Shown: positions 1 to 12,100 of the stretch, piece after piece
Numbering within the stretch: position 1 is the stretch's first letter
How the letters are laid out: each line of letters starts with the position of its first letter
From: Colius striatus
Taxonomy: Eukaryota > Chordata > Aves > Coliiformes > Coliidae
Reading direction: 5' to 3'
Assembly (NCBI RefSeq): GCF_028858725.1
Contig: NC_084790.1
Coordinates: 3,354,001 to 3,418,000 of the forward strand
Length of the DNA: 64,000 nt
The notes under the pieces: model-generated
The model's input: the letters and a program-made list of their open reading frames with translations, nothing else
What the model was told of the DNA's origin: nothing
The model's database searches: none
Position numbers and translations under genes: made by a program

Positions 1-223
1 AGGGTGAGCTGTGCTTTTACCTGCTTTTTTTGGTTCCTTGGGATGTTTGCTGTGATTCTGGATGCTTATGGGAGACAGTATTGCCTTGGCACTTTATGGT
101 GTTACTTGTGAGCTCACTGGGTGTGCTGGTTCTACACTGCTCTGAGGGCATTGTTGTTTGATCATTTGCCTCTTGCTTCTAAGGTAGGTTGTTTAAAATC
201 CCATCTTCATGCTGTGATTTCAG

Positions 224-3200
224 GAGCTGGGCCTGATCCGCAAACCAGCTTCCTTTATGACAAGCATCTGTGACGAGAGAGGTCAGGAACTGATTTATGC
301 TGGGATGCCAATCACTGAGGTCTTCAAAGAAGAGATGGGAATTGGAGGGGTTCTGGGCCTGCTCTGGTTTCAAAGGAGGTGAGGCAGCTTTTGGGAAAGT
401 TCACAGATTCTTTGAAGTTCTTCTTAGTTTTCTTTTTGCTTAAAAGTTTATTAATAAACAACTCCAGCATTCATTTATGAATGTAGATTCACTGGAAATG
501 CCATCTCTGTATTCCCTCTGCTGATACCACATAAGCATTTTGAGGCTTCATACAAGGATGTTTTAGTCTTGGGATGAAGTTTTATGCAAGTTTTGTGGTA
601 CACTGAGGCAATTCTTCCATTCTAGGCCCACTTCCCATTCTGGCTGTTGTAATTGTCTCCTCGAGCCCGGAGAGACTGAGGGAGTTAACAAACATTTGTT
701 AACCAGTCTACAGGGAAACTGAGTGTCAAAAGTTTGCTGCCTTCATTGGATGGTGCTTTTGTTAAAGGCTGTCTTGGTAGTAGCTGGAAGCTCTGGCTTG
801 GCAGAAGAGGATGAACAGAACCGTAGCACAGCCTCATGCCTCCCCTCAAGGGGATCCCCAGAGCTCACTGATGTCTGTTTGCAACTCAGCCTACCAAACT
901 GACCCTCAGGTGTGAGCTAAACAGCTCCTGTCGGAGCTGAATAAAAATGTGATGTCTGAGAAAGGTTCCAGGATGCCCTGATGGGTATGGTGACCCTACA
1001 GCTCCCTTTCTCTGTTCTGCTTCTTTGAGGCGTACACCTAAATCAAAAGTCACTGCCATCATGTGTCTTTTTATGCATTTTTCATTACAATAAATGACTT
1101 CAGTCTCTTTCTTGCTCAGGTTACCAAAGTATGCCTGCCAGTTCATTGAGATGTGTCTGATGGTAACAGCAGATCATGGGCCTGCTGTGTCTGGAGCCCA
1201 CAACACCATTGTCTGTGCAAGAGCTGGGAAAGATCTCATCTCAAGTCTCACTTCAGGCCTTCTTACTATCGTAAGTACCTGATCTCCAGAGGATTTGGCT
1301 TTGTTACTCATTACTCTGTCTAGGTTTCATTACTATAAAATTAACATCTAGATTGGGTTGCAGAGCCATGGACAGGTTGTGTCTCTTCATAGAACCATAG
1401 AATGGTTTTAGCTGGAAGAGACCTTTAAGCTCACGGAGTGCAGCCTTTGTCCCAGCCCCATCAACCACGAAACCATTTTGCTCAGTGCAACATCCACCCA
1501 GCTCTGAAACCCCTCCAGGGACTGTGACTCCAGCACCTCCCTAGGCAGCTGTTCCAATGCCTGACAACCCTGTCAGCAAAGAAATTCCTCCTCACATCCA
1601 GCCTGAACCTCCCCTAGCGCAACCTGAGGCTGTTTCCTCTTGTTCTATTGCTTGTTACCAGGAAGAACAGACCCACTCCCACCTCACTACTATTTCCTTT
1701 CAGGTAGTTGTAGAGAGTGAGAAGGTCTCCCCTGAGCCTTTCAGATCCCTCAGCCCTTCCTCATCTGAGACATGCTCCAAAGCCTTTCCCAGCTTGGTAG
1801 CCCAGCCTCTGGATCCTCTCCAGCACCTCCATGTCCTTCTGGTAGAGAGGGGCCCAGAACTGGACACAGGATTTGAGGTGCAGCCTCAGCAAAGGCGAGT
1901 GCAGGGAATGATCAACTCCCTGCTCCTGCTGGCAACACTCTTCATGAGCCAGGCCAGGATGCCCTTGGCCTTCTTGGCCACCTGGGCACGCTGCTGGCTC
2001 CTGTTCAGCCCACACTGGCAGGTCCCTCTGTGCCTGGCAGCTTTCCAGCCGCTCCTCCCCAAGCCTGTAGCTCTGCTGGGGGTTGTTGTGGCCCAAGGGC
2101 AGGACCCGGCTCATGGCATTGGCCTTGGCCCAGCCATCCAGCCTGTCTGGCTCTCTCTATAAAGCTTCGCTACTCTGAGGCAGATCCACACTTGCACCCA
2201 GCTTGGTGTCAGCTGCAAACTCCTTAAAGGTGCACCCCATCCCCTCATCCAGATCATTGATAAAGATGTTAACCAGGAGTGGCCCCAGCACTGAGCTCTG
2301 GGGGACACCACTCATGACCAGCCCCAACTGGATTTAACTCCACTGACCACGACTCTTTGGACTCAACCATCTCACCAGCATTTCACCCAGAAAAGTGTGT
2401 GCCCATCCAAGCCAAGAACAGCCAGTTTCTCTCAGAGAACACTGTGGGAAAGAGTCTTAAATCGTAGAATCACAGAATGGTGGGGGTTGGAAGGGACCTT
2501 TAGAGATCATCCAGTCAAATCCCCCTGCCAAAGCAGATCCCACCTAGATCAGGTCACACAGGAACGTGTCCAGGCAGGTCTTGAAGACCTCCAAGGATGG
2601 AGCTTCCACACCCTCCCTGGGCCAGGGCTCCCTCACTGAAACAGTGAGATAGCTTTTTTTCTTATGTTTAAATGGAACTTTTTGTGTTCCAGCTTCATCC
2701 CAGCACCCCTTGTCCTGTTGCTAGATACCATAGAAAAACGAGTTGCCCCAACCTCCTGCCACCCACCCTTTAGGTATTAATGCCTGACTAGTGTTAAATG
2801 CCTTCACTTGCACTTCAAATTTCTGTTCAGCTTCTGACAGTTTGATGCTCTGTGTTTAAAAACCTAGTCCATTTTTTTTTTCAAGCAAGCAGGACTGTTT
2901 TGATAGTGCCTCATTTAAGTCTAGAAGTATTCTGTAGAGGCCATGTTGCTGTCAGAACTGTACCTATGTGGTTGCAAGACTGACAACTGAAGATGTGACT
3001 AAAACAGAGTTAAGGCTGCATTTCTCTGCATCCTCTATCTCTAGGGGAAATGCATTGGCTGCATACTGCCACTTCAGTTGTAAACAAATGCTTTATCTCA
3101 GATGCCTGCCTAACTTGAGTTTCATGAAGGCCAGTGGCAGACAGGCAGATGGGGAAGATAATCTTGTGTTTGTCTTGTACCTGAACTGTGGAGTCCTTTG

Positions 3201-4829
3201 CTGTAATTCCCTTTGTGTGTTGCACCCAGGGTGACCGGTTTGGTGGAGCACTGGATGCTGCAGCCAAGACATTCAGCAAAGCCTTTGACAGTGGGATTAT
3301 TCCTATGGAGTTTGTGAATAAGATGAAGAAAGAAGGCAAACTGATCATGGGCATTGGACACAGAGTCAAATCAGTAAGAAAACTGCATTGGTACAATGGT
3401 TTTTATGGAAGTGTTGGGGAGAGAAAAAAGGAAAGAAAATGAGCTTTCAGAGATGTTTATTGACTGAAATTATCCTAAACTTAGCAAATTGTACCACTTA
3501 TGGCAAGTACCTGTATAAGAGGCTGCATCAGTGATGCTAATGTCTTCTTAACTTGCAGATAAATAACCCAGACATGAGAGTTCAGATTCTGAAAGACTAC
3601 GTGAAGCAGCATTTCCCTGCCACCCCACTGTTGGATTATGCACTTGAAGTGGAGAAAATTACAACTTCCAAGGTGAAGTGTACTAGTATTTAGCTCCCCT
3701 TGAGCACTCTTCCTTACTGGAGGAAGAATGGTGAGGGGTTAATGTTGTATTTTAATTGTACTGCTTCATGAATTGTTGCTGGGGTTTTGTTTTCCTGCGG
3801 TGCAATGACAGTTTGAGGCTGAAGACATTTGTTAGCAGGAAAATGCTGAACAAAGCAAAACACGTTATCTGTGTCCACTGTCCACACTGGAGCTGCTGTG
3901 TTCTGTGAATCTGAGCATACCTGATGGGCTGTGACAGATAATCTCAGTGGGTTGAACCAGATGCAGTTTGGGGCTGTTTTCCCATCATTCACGTTAAGCG
4001 TGGCTGTTGCTCAAGCTGCTGAACAGCTTTCTCTGTTGCTAGTCTTTGGTGCTTAACTATTACAGGCAACCTTCAAATTACCCTTGAGGATGGAAGTTGC
4101 CAGGTGACTATCACTTGTTGCTGTTAACGTCTTTTGTTTCATTTCTTACAGAAACCAAACCTTATCCTGAATGTAGATGGCATCATTGGAGCTGCCTTTG
4201 TTGACCTGCTCAGGAATTGTGGCTCTTTCACCCGGTAAGTATGTAGTGGGCTGTTTCTCTTGGATCGTGGCCCTAGAAGAAGGGGAGACATACTGCCAGC
4301 TCATGTGGGGCCAGGGTTTCAAAAGGGTGTTGTGAAAGAGATGTAGCCTGGACTTGGGGGCAGAAAGCTTTCACATGAATTCATGTTGCTACAAAGGCTA
4401 CAGTGGACTCTGATCCTTTGTAAGATTGAATCCTGAAACAGACAAGGAACTATTTAATTCCTGTTCTCTTTTGCAGAGAGGAAGCAGATGAGTATGTTGA
4501 TATCGGAGTTCTCAATGGCATCTTTGTACTAGGCAGGAGCATGGGATTCATTGGTAAGTTTGCCATATTCCTGCCCCTTCCATCCTACTGGGGGATGCCT
4601 TGTCCCTGTGAACACGAGACAAATGTGAACCCCTGGGGGACTCAGACTAAGCTGCTACTTGTTAGGAATCCAGACATCAAAGTTGTGACTAGGAGGAAAA
4701 GCAATTTTATAACATTAAAACACTATCCTTTTAGGACACTACCTGGATCAGAAGAGATTGAAGCAAGGTCTGTACCGTCACCCATGGGATGACATATCCT
4801 ATGTTCTACCAGAGCACATGACCATGTGA
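224..4829 (+). CDS. ACLY: ATP-citrate lyase, C-terminal seven exons (5' part outside window)
   Basis: Cytosolic enzyme that splits citrate with ATP and CoA into acetyl-CoA and oxaloacetate, feeding lipid synthesis and histone acetylation. Exons: 224-378, 1120-1270, 3230-3373, 3559-3672, 4152-4234, 4477-4553, 4735-4829 (stop TGA 4827-4829); all have AG/GT borders and sum to 819 nt, so the last 272 residues are encoded. They match the citrate-synthase-like C-terminal module of human ACLY almost residue for residue. Visible motifs include [19 protein letters not shown] and LNVDG, which carry the conserved His and Asp residues of this citryl-CoA lyase fold, and the final YVLPEHMTM. The ATP-grasp and phospho-histidine parts lie upstream, outside the window. 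The first bases (AGG then GTGAGC) look like the donor of the preceding exon, but at most three exon bases would be visible. Confidence 0.97.
1388..2459 (-). mobile_element. CR1 LINE, older copy (ORF2 end plus 3' UTR), antisense in an ACLY intron
   Basis: Read on the plus strand this begins with the reverse of a CR1 3' tail (ATAGAACCATAGAATGG) and runs into reversed reverse-transcriptase ORF sequence (CTGAGCTCTGGGGGACACCA, CTCCACTGACCACGACTC). It is truncated at its 5' end, as most CR1 copies are. The open frame of about 200 codons on the plus strand at 1557-2162 is an antisense shadow. Confidence 0.85.
2463..2780 (-). mobile_element. CR1 LINE 3' fragment, antisense
   Basis: The plus strand shows TAGAATCACAGAATGG, GGTTGGAAGGGACC and then the CR1 3' UTR in reverse, including TTGTCCTGTTGCTAGATACC. 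It belongs to a different CR1 subfamily from the copy ending at 2459 and abuts it directly, so it probably landed at the truncated 5' edge of the older copy. Confidence 0.85.
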
Positions 4830-5580
4830 GAACCTGCAGTGTTGCCTCAAGATGACAGAAGCCTGCACAGAGGACAGCCACAAATGGGACTTTGATGTAT
4901 AAAGGCCATTGGTACATAGACAGTGAGCTGCCTGGTCAAACTGTGCAAAGCAAGTGTTTTCTAGTAATAGAAACTTACTCTAATAAGAACCAAAACTGGT
5001 GATATTCTGTATGTTACCTGCTGTATTTAATACTGTCTCTCACCCTTTTATTTTGTCTACCTGTTTCATTATATTTCCAGAAGGATTTTAGGGGATTGAG
5101 TGGCGAGGGAAGGAGGGGGAAGTTTACTCCTAGGCTCAGTCTTACTGAACTTGTGAAAGATTTAGTCTGGTAACAAGCTGTAACTTTTCTTGATAGAGGG
5201 GAAAGTACCCATCCTTCCCGTAAGCCACAACTTGATCTTTTTTGTTGTTGTTGTTGTTTTTTTTTCCAATTTCAGTTCTCATCTTAAGTCTGATTGTATC
5301 CTGAATAGTGGGACCACTGCTGATGTATAACCAATGTTATAACCAAACTCTGGTGTAGTAATTTAAAGTGTAAAGTTGTAACATAACTGCTGTTAAAACT
5401 GTGAAACTACATGTATTCCAGTGTCTGTATTTATGCAAACACCTTCCATTTACTGTTAGATTGCTGGTATACGGAGTGTCACTCATTCTCTGCAGCTGCA
5501 ACAATAATCTCAGTAACTTCAGCATCCTCCTTGTCTGTGTATTGTAACCAAACTCAAATAAATGATACACTACTAATTTA
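4830..5580 (+). other. ACLY: ACLY 3' UTR
   Basis: Non-coding stretch from the ACLY stop to just past a canonical AATAAA. It holds a short GTT-rich tract followed by a T run at about 5239-5266. No competing open frame resembles a protein. Confidence 0.75.
5557..5562 (+). terminator. ACLY poly(A) signal AATAAA
   Basis: Canonical hexamer 728 nt after the ACLY stop, followed by a T-rich downstream element (TTTTTTTTTG at about 5584). This is the first canonical AATAAA I see after the stop, so it is the likely transcript end. Confidence 0.7.
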
Positions 5581-5599
5581 TGCCTTTTTTTTTGCCACT

Positions 5600-6005
5600 T
5601 CTGACTTCTAAAAGTTTATCCTAAATGATGTCCAAGGGGATGTGGGACAAGCTGAGACATCAGTCACTTAACAGAATACCCAGCCTCAAAGCCATTACTG
5701 CTCTCATGGTTTGTGTTCTAGTTGACTTAAAAGGGGGAGGGAGCCACAAGCCACCCACAACCACCCTCCAGCTTTATCCTGTCATGTGCCTATGCCCCAC
5801 CATAGTCTTCACCATGCAGACAGCACCTAAGGCACCAGGGCCATCCCAATATGGAGAAGGACTGGGTGCAGTTAAGGAGATTATAATTCAGAAATCCAAA
5901 TGGATCATAACTCACTAAAGGACTCTGCATCAGACCCACTTGCCTCTTCACACAGAGAAAAGGCAATAATGTGCCACATATGATAGAGCTCACTCTTTTT
6001 TGCTT
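5600..6005. other. Spacer between ACLY and the KLHL11-side CR1
   Basis: About 400 bp with no recognisable gene, RNA or repeat. Open frames here are short and resemble nothing known. Confidence 0.5.
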
Positions 6006-6009
6006 ATCC

Positions 6010-6733
6010 TGAAGGACAAGGGCAGAGTCCTGCAGCTGGGGAGGAACAACCCCACGCATGATAGGCTGGGGTTGACCTGCTGGAGAGCAGCTCCAGGAGA
6101 GAGACCTGGGAGTGCTGGGTGATAATAAACATGAGCCAGTAACGTGGCCTCGTGGGCAAGAAGCCAATGGCAGCCTGGGGGCATCCAGCAGAGTGTGGGC
6201 AGCAGGGCCAGGGAGCTTCTGCTCCCTTTTGCTCTGGAGTCCTGGGGCCAGTTGTGGGCTCCCCAGCTGCAGAGGGACAGGGAAGTGCTGCAGAGAGGCC
6301 AGCACAGGGCCAGCAAGATGCTCAGGGCACTGGAGCATGTTCCTGCTGAGGAAAGGCTGCGGGCCCTGGGGCTGCTCAGGCTGGAGGAGACTGAGAGGGG
6401 GATCTTGTTAATATTTACAAGTATCTAAATGGTGGGTGTCAGGAGGTTGGAGTGGCACTTTTTTTGTTGTCTCCAGCGGCAGGACAAGGGGTGATGGACA
6501 AAAACTGGCACACAAAAAGTTCTCTTTCAACATAAGGGAAAACACTTTCACTATGAGGTGAAGGAGCCCCGGCCCAGGCTGCCCAGGGAGGGTGTGGAGG
6601 CTCCTTCGGAACCCGCCTGGACACGTTCCTGTGTGACCTGATCTGGGGGGACGTGCTTTAGCGGGGGGGGGGTGGACTGGATAGTGTCTAAAGGTCCCTT
6701 CCAACCCCCACCATTCTGTGATTCTGTGATTGT
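6010..6733 (+). mobile_element. CR1 LINE, sense copy upstream of KLHL11
   Basis: A sense CR1: ORF2-derived 5' part (CAGGGCCAGCAAGATGCTCA, GGGCTGCTCAGGCTGGAGGA), the 3' UTR, and the diagnostic tail CCTTCCAACCCCCACCATTC followed by tandem TGATTCTG units ending near 6733. It lies just before the CpG-rich KLHL11 promoter. Confidence 0.9.
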
Positions 6734-6739
6734 GTGTCC

Positions 6740-7032
6740 TGACGGGGCTACGGCGCTCGGCAGCGGGAGCTCCCTCAGGGCAGCGGCTCCCGCCTGGCCC
6801 CATCCCGCCTTTCGCCTGAGGCCGGGAGGGGGGGCTGCTGCCCTTGCCGCGGTGCTCGCTCAAACCCCTCCTCTGCTCACTGGGGAACACTCTGTCACCC
6901 TCCTTTTCCCCTCGGGTGACGGAGACCGGCCCCGCACGGATCGCGCCCCGGCCGCCATCGTCCCAGCGGCGGCAGCAGCGGGCCGCCAGGGGGCAGCATC
7001 GCGCGGCGCACGCGCCCTGGCCGTTCCCCGCC
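6740..7032 (+). promoter_or_regulatory. KLHL11: KLHL11 CpG-rich promoter and 5' UTR
   Basis: High GC and CpG density begins right after the CR1 tail and continues into KLHL11 exon 1. No TATA box is apparent. The start ATG at 7033 sits in a good context (CCCGCCATGT). The transcription start cannot be placed from sequence alone. Confidence 0.5.
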
Positions 7033-9187
7033 ATGTCGGACAAAATGGCGGCGGCCGCTGCTTCTCCTCAGCCGCAGCCGGGCCCCGGCCCGCCGGCCCT
7101 GGAGGCCGAGAGCGGCCTCCCCCGCGGCGGTGGAGGCGGTGGGGTGGATGGGGAGGCTGAAGCGGAGGAGTTCGGGTGTCCGGCTCACTGCTCCGACCTG
7201 GCTTGGCGGCAGAACGAGCAGCGTCGGCACGGCCTGTTCTGCGACATCACTCTGGCGTTTGGCGGCGGGCGGCTCGGGGCGGCCCGCGAGTACCGGGCTC
7301 ACCGCTCCGTCCTGGCCGCCGCCACCGAGTACTTCACTCCTCTGCTGTCGGGGGACTTCGCGGAATCGCGTTCGGGACGTGTGGAGCTGCAGAAGTGGAG
7401 CTCGGAGAGCGGTCCCGACCCCGACACGGTGGAGGCCGTCATCGGCTTCATGTACACCGGCACCATCCGCGTTAGCCCTGGCAACGTGCACGAGGTGCTG
7501 GAGATGGCGGACAGGTGAGTGTGGCCCAGGGGAGGCGGGGGTCGGTTGGTCGCCAGGCCGCAGCATCAGCCCCGTTCGTATGTCCTGCAGGTTTCTGCTG
7601 ACGCGGTTAAAAGAGTTCTGTGGAGAGTTTCTGAAGAAGAAGCTCAACCTCTCCAACTGCGTCGCGGTTCACAGCTTGGCCCACATGTATTCCTTGAATC
7701 AGCTGGCCCTCAAAGCTCAGGATATGATCAGGAGAAACTTCCACAAAGTTATCCAGGACGAGGAGTTCTACACTTTGCCCTTTCACCTCATCAGAGATTG
7801 GCTCTCGGACTCGGAGATCACGGTGGACTCTGAAGAAATCCTCTTTGAGACAGTTTTGAAGTGGGTTCAGAAAAACCCCGAGGAGAGAGAGAAGTACTTT
7901 GAAGATCTCTTTAAGCTGCTTCGATTGTCCCAGATGAAACCCACTTACCTTACTCGCCACGTCAAATCTGAAATGCTGGTATCAAGCAATGAAGCCTGCG
8001 TTAAATTAGTGTCTGAAGCTGTGGAGAGTCATGCCTTGAGGTCTGAGAACCTACAGTCTGGTAACCTACAACATTCCACTTGTCCCGTAGCATTGTTGCC
8101 ACGTTTTGGACAAAACATGGACGTCATTATGGTGATTGGTGGTGTGTCGGAGGGAGGAGATTACTTGAGTGAGTGCGTAGGATATTTCATCGATGAGGAT
8201 AGGTGGGTAAACTTACCACACATACATAATCACCTTGATGGGCACGCTGTTGCTGTGACAGAGTCTTATGTTTATGTGGCAGGCTCCATGGAGCCAGGGT
8301 TTGCCAAGACTGTAGAAAGATACAACCCAAACAGAAATATTTGGGAGCAGGTTTCAAATCTGATAACCAGAAAGCATTCTTTTGGCCTTACTGAGGTTAA
8401 AGGGAACTTGTACAGTATTGGTGGACATGGCAATTTCAGTCCTGGCTTCAAAGATGTGGCCATTTATAATCCTGAGCACGACAAATGGCTTAACCTGGAG
8501 TCGGCACCAAAGATTCTTCGTGATGTCAAAGCTGTCTCTGTAGAAGACCGGTTTGTTTATGTTGCTGCTCGTACCCCGGTTGACAGTGACAGTGAGGATG
8601 GGTTGAGGGCAGTTATTATCAGATACGATGCTGAAACGAGGCAGTGGCAGGACGTAGAGTCTCTGCCCCTCATCGATAACTATTGCTCTTTTCAGATGTC
8701 TGTTGCTAACACAAACTTCTACCACACAGCATCGTGCTGCCCCAAGAGTTACCCCATAGATAACGAGGAAGCCACGGTAAAGATCTCTGGCAGGGCCTCG
8801 GATGAAATACTTGAAAGCTTACCCCCAGAGGTGCTTAGCATTGAAGGAGCAGCTATTTGTTATTACAAAGATGATGTTTTTATCATTGGGGGGTGGAAGA
8901 ACAGCGATGATATAGACAAGCAGTACAGGAAAGAGGCCTATCGTTACTGTGCTGAGAGGAAGCGCTGGATGCTTTTGCCTCCTATGCCTCAGCCTCGCTG
9001 CAGGGCCACAGCCTGCCACGTGAGAATTCCTTTCAGGTGCTTGCAGGGAACGCAAAGATACCCCATGCCACAAAACTTGATGTGGCAGAAAGATAGAATA
9101 AGGCAAATGCAAGAAAGGCAGATGCAGGAAATACACCGACACTCCCTGAGCTTACGGAGAATGCCGCGCTCGCAGATCGAGTGCTGA
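7033..9187 (+). CDS. KLHL11: Kelch-like protein 11 (BTB-BACK-Kelch), two exons
   Basis: Substrate adaptor of CUL3-RING E3 ubiquitin ligases. Exon 1 7033-7514 and exon 2 7591-9187 (stop TGA 9185-9187) give 692 aa; human is about 708. The start is the ATG in CCGCCATGTCGG; a second ATG lies four codons on. An Ala/Pro/Gly-rich leader (about 1-45) precedes a BTB domain (about 68-172: [24 protein letters not shown]), a BACK region ([38 protein letters not shown]) and a Kelch propeller ([50 protein letters not shown]). The single small intron after the BTB-coding exon matches mammalian KLHL11. The C-terminus has RQMQE twice in tandem where human has one copy, and ends SQIEC as in human. Confidence 0.97.
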
Positions 9188-12100
9188 GCTTCTGAAATGC
9201 CTCGTGAATCTAGGAGGCAAAGTGCTAAACCACTTCCTTAGGCTCGATATGTCTTTATAAGACACAAGGGCGTGGTTTGGATTCAGTGCATAAAAACAGC
9301 GGGTTTTAGGTATTTAAGATGGTCAGAAGTCGAGGGTGGATGGGAATCGAGAAACTGTGTGAGTCTGACAGTATTATTTCATGGTGCCCACGGAAGAACT
9401 GTATCCTGAAATGGGCCGAGAAATGTTACTTCTCTCTTCAGATCTTTGCTTTCATGGGGTTCTGTAGAGTTACTCTCTAACAGCTCTATTATGAAAATCA
9501 AAGGTCTCTATCTTAATAATTTAGTGGTTACATTTGTGTGTGCTCGACAGCACCCGTTTTATTTGCACTTAATAGATTGACATTCCTTTGGTCCTCTCCT
9601 CCTCAGTGACTAAACTCCACATGTTATTGGTGTTAGTGTACTTAGCTTTCCCAAGTTGGAGGCGAGTGCAATAGTTGTACCTGTATATGAAAAGCACAAT
9701 CTTTCCTTATAAAGTGACTTCAGGATGTTTCTATGTGTATTAAATATTTTGTATCTGTGTGTTGTAGAGAGGCTGCAGAGTCCGTTTATAAACGGATGGC
9801 TGGAGGAACACAAGACACTTGCTAAGACAGAGAACTTGAGGTAGCAGATTTTTTTTCAGTTGTGTCAGAAGATTCTCTGAGTTTGTCATCAGCAGCTTCA
9901 TTAGAAACTTGGGTCAGCAACCAGCCTGATGAAAGGAGTGAAAACCAGCAAAGTAGCCACCCACCAACAGTGACTGTTCACTTCTGGCAGTGTGGATTAG
10001 TAAGAACGAGATTATTTCTCAGTAATAGGTTGAAACCTGACTTGTAGACCCTTTCCCAAATATTGCACATGTTTTAATTCTAGTGAAAAAGTGATGAGAA
10101 CAACCCCCACAAGCCTGTTTCCAACCTGACTTTGACAATCAGTACCCTTTGCCTTGGGTGTGCTTTCCTGAGAAACTTCTAGTAGCTGTGCTGCAGCGCT
10201 CCTTAACAATTCAGCACTTGGTGTATTCCTCCTGAAAGGAGATAGCTGATGTTTCAGGGTCTCAAAGCATTTGAATTTCCCCACCTAAGGTACAATTTAA
10301 GCTAATTTAAATGCTTTTTGGTGTTTTGAGGTGGTTTTACACAGACCAATGCCCCAGTTGGCTTTGGTTTGCTTCCTGCTATGCTCCCAAGGAACAGAAT
10401 GTGGAATCTTTCCTTTGGAGTATCATTGCCACTCAGTTCACTGTCTTGCCACACACTCCTCCTCCCTGTTACTCCAGCAGGGTTTAGGTTATGAACAGAT
10501 TTGAGTACCTCCTTTTCTTCCCCATCCTTCCCTTCATTTGAATGTTCCAGTTTTTCATGTGCAGCCTAACTCAGGATCTTAGGGAAGGGAAAGGGAGGAG
10601 TAACCAGGGTGTTCCACAACTTACACAGATAAATGTTGGAGAATCTGTTTACTATCTTGGGTTAATGTGATAGTTTGCTGGTGTTCTTGATATGGGCAAC
10701 TTCTTTGCAAAAGAACTTCTCAACAGTTTGGAGTTTTTGTTTTGTTGTGGTTTGACTTTTTTTAATTGTTTAGCTTTCTGAGCTGATACTTCTCATTTTC
10801 TAATTCAGCAGGCAACCTAGATCATATCTGAAACACTGGGTAAGTCTTTCAACCATGTAGTGTATAAAGGTTTCTCTGATGTGTATGTTGCTTAATGCTC
10901 CACTTTGCAGTTCACTTGCCGCTTTTTGTATCAGTAACTTGTCTTTTTGTAACAGAAGAATATAGCCTTGTTTTAAAACAACACAAACCCCACTATTGAC
11001 AAACAAACCTTGAAACTCTTAACAGCTTAGTCTCAATTTGTATTCTGTTTGCCTGTTGGATTGCTGTGCAAGGGCAGATTAAATTGTATGATGTTGGCCC
11101 AATGCAAGAGAGGAAGTGGGTGATCTTGTTCAGGTTTAAGGCTGATGTTCAGAAGTGACTGTTACCAAACAGGCTCATGCAGGCCTGTAAGTGAGAGGTT
11201 TGTTAGTGGAGTTTGGCCCATGAACCCTTGCAGACTTGGCTGGAGCAGAGTAAGCATCACTACAGCAGAGTTTGGGAGTAGAAGTGTGAAAATGCCTCAC
11301 AGCTTTAGTACTAAATCTGTTGATACAGTTTAGACTTGTGGGAGCTGATTTTAAGATACTTCACCAGAGGCAGCTGAGAAGATTTTGCATCCTCCATCCC
11401 TCTGACTTTGCTATAGGGATTTACTGGGCAGTTAAGGGCAATAGTACCACCACAGCTCTGTCAGAGCCCTCTTGTAGCCTGTCAGCAAATAGGGACAGTT
11501 TGTAGGGAGAAACACCAAGATGATTATTCCAGTTGGAACATGAACTAAATAGCTTAACGTGTGGCAGCATGTAGCAAAGTTAGACACGAGAACAAACTTA
11601 TTGCAGTCTTCCTAAGCAGAATTGATCCTGTACTTACCATGAGAACTTCTGCTATACAAGCTCTGTAGTTTACTAAAGACATTCCACACCACAACAACGT
11701 CAGAGGCGTGTGTTGTCTGGCCAGCTTAACTTGGGAATGCCAGCCAGTGTGGTATGCACTGTGTCTCCATATGCTGTTTGCATGGGGACTGATGGGCACT
11801 GCTCTTTTGTTATGCCAGTTCTGTGGAGTGTTTAAGTAGTTACTTTGGGGTTTTTTGAGCCTTGAGGTTTTAAGTGGACCAATTGCATTGCACATGGTTT
11901 GTAACTGACGAGTCTTAACTATCCATAGTATGACACATGTAGGTGTTTAGAAGAATTGCAATGTTGACTCTGGCTGTAGTTTAGCCCACTAACCTGTGAA
12001 ATGCATATCAAATTCCTCGTGGCCCTTGACTGCCACAGCTTGCTGAGTGTTTATAAAAATCCCATAAACAAAATCCTGGGAGTTCTTTTCAGCATGTTTA

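Noticed and set aside
1557-2162. 201-codon plus-strand open frame in an ACLY intron
   Set aside because: It is the antisense of a CR1 ORF2 end and 3' UTR.
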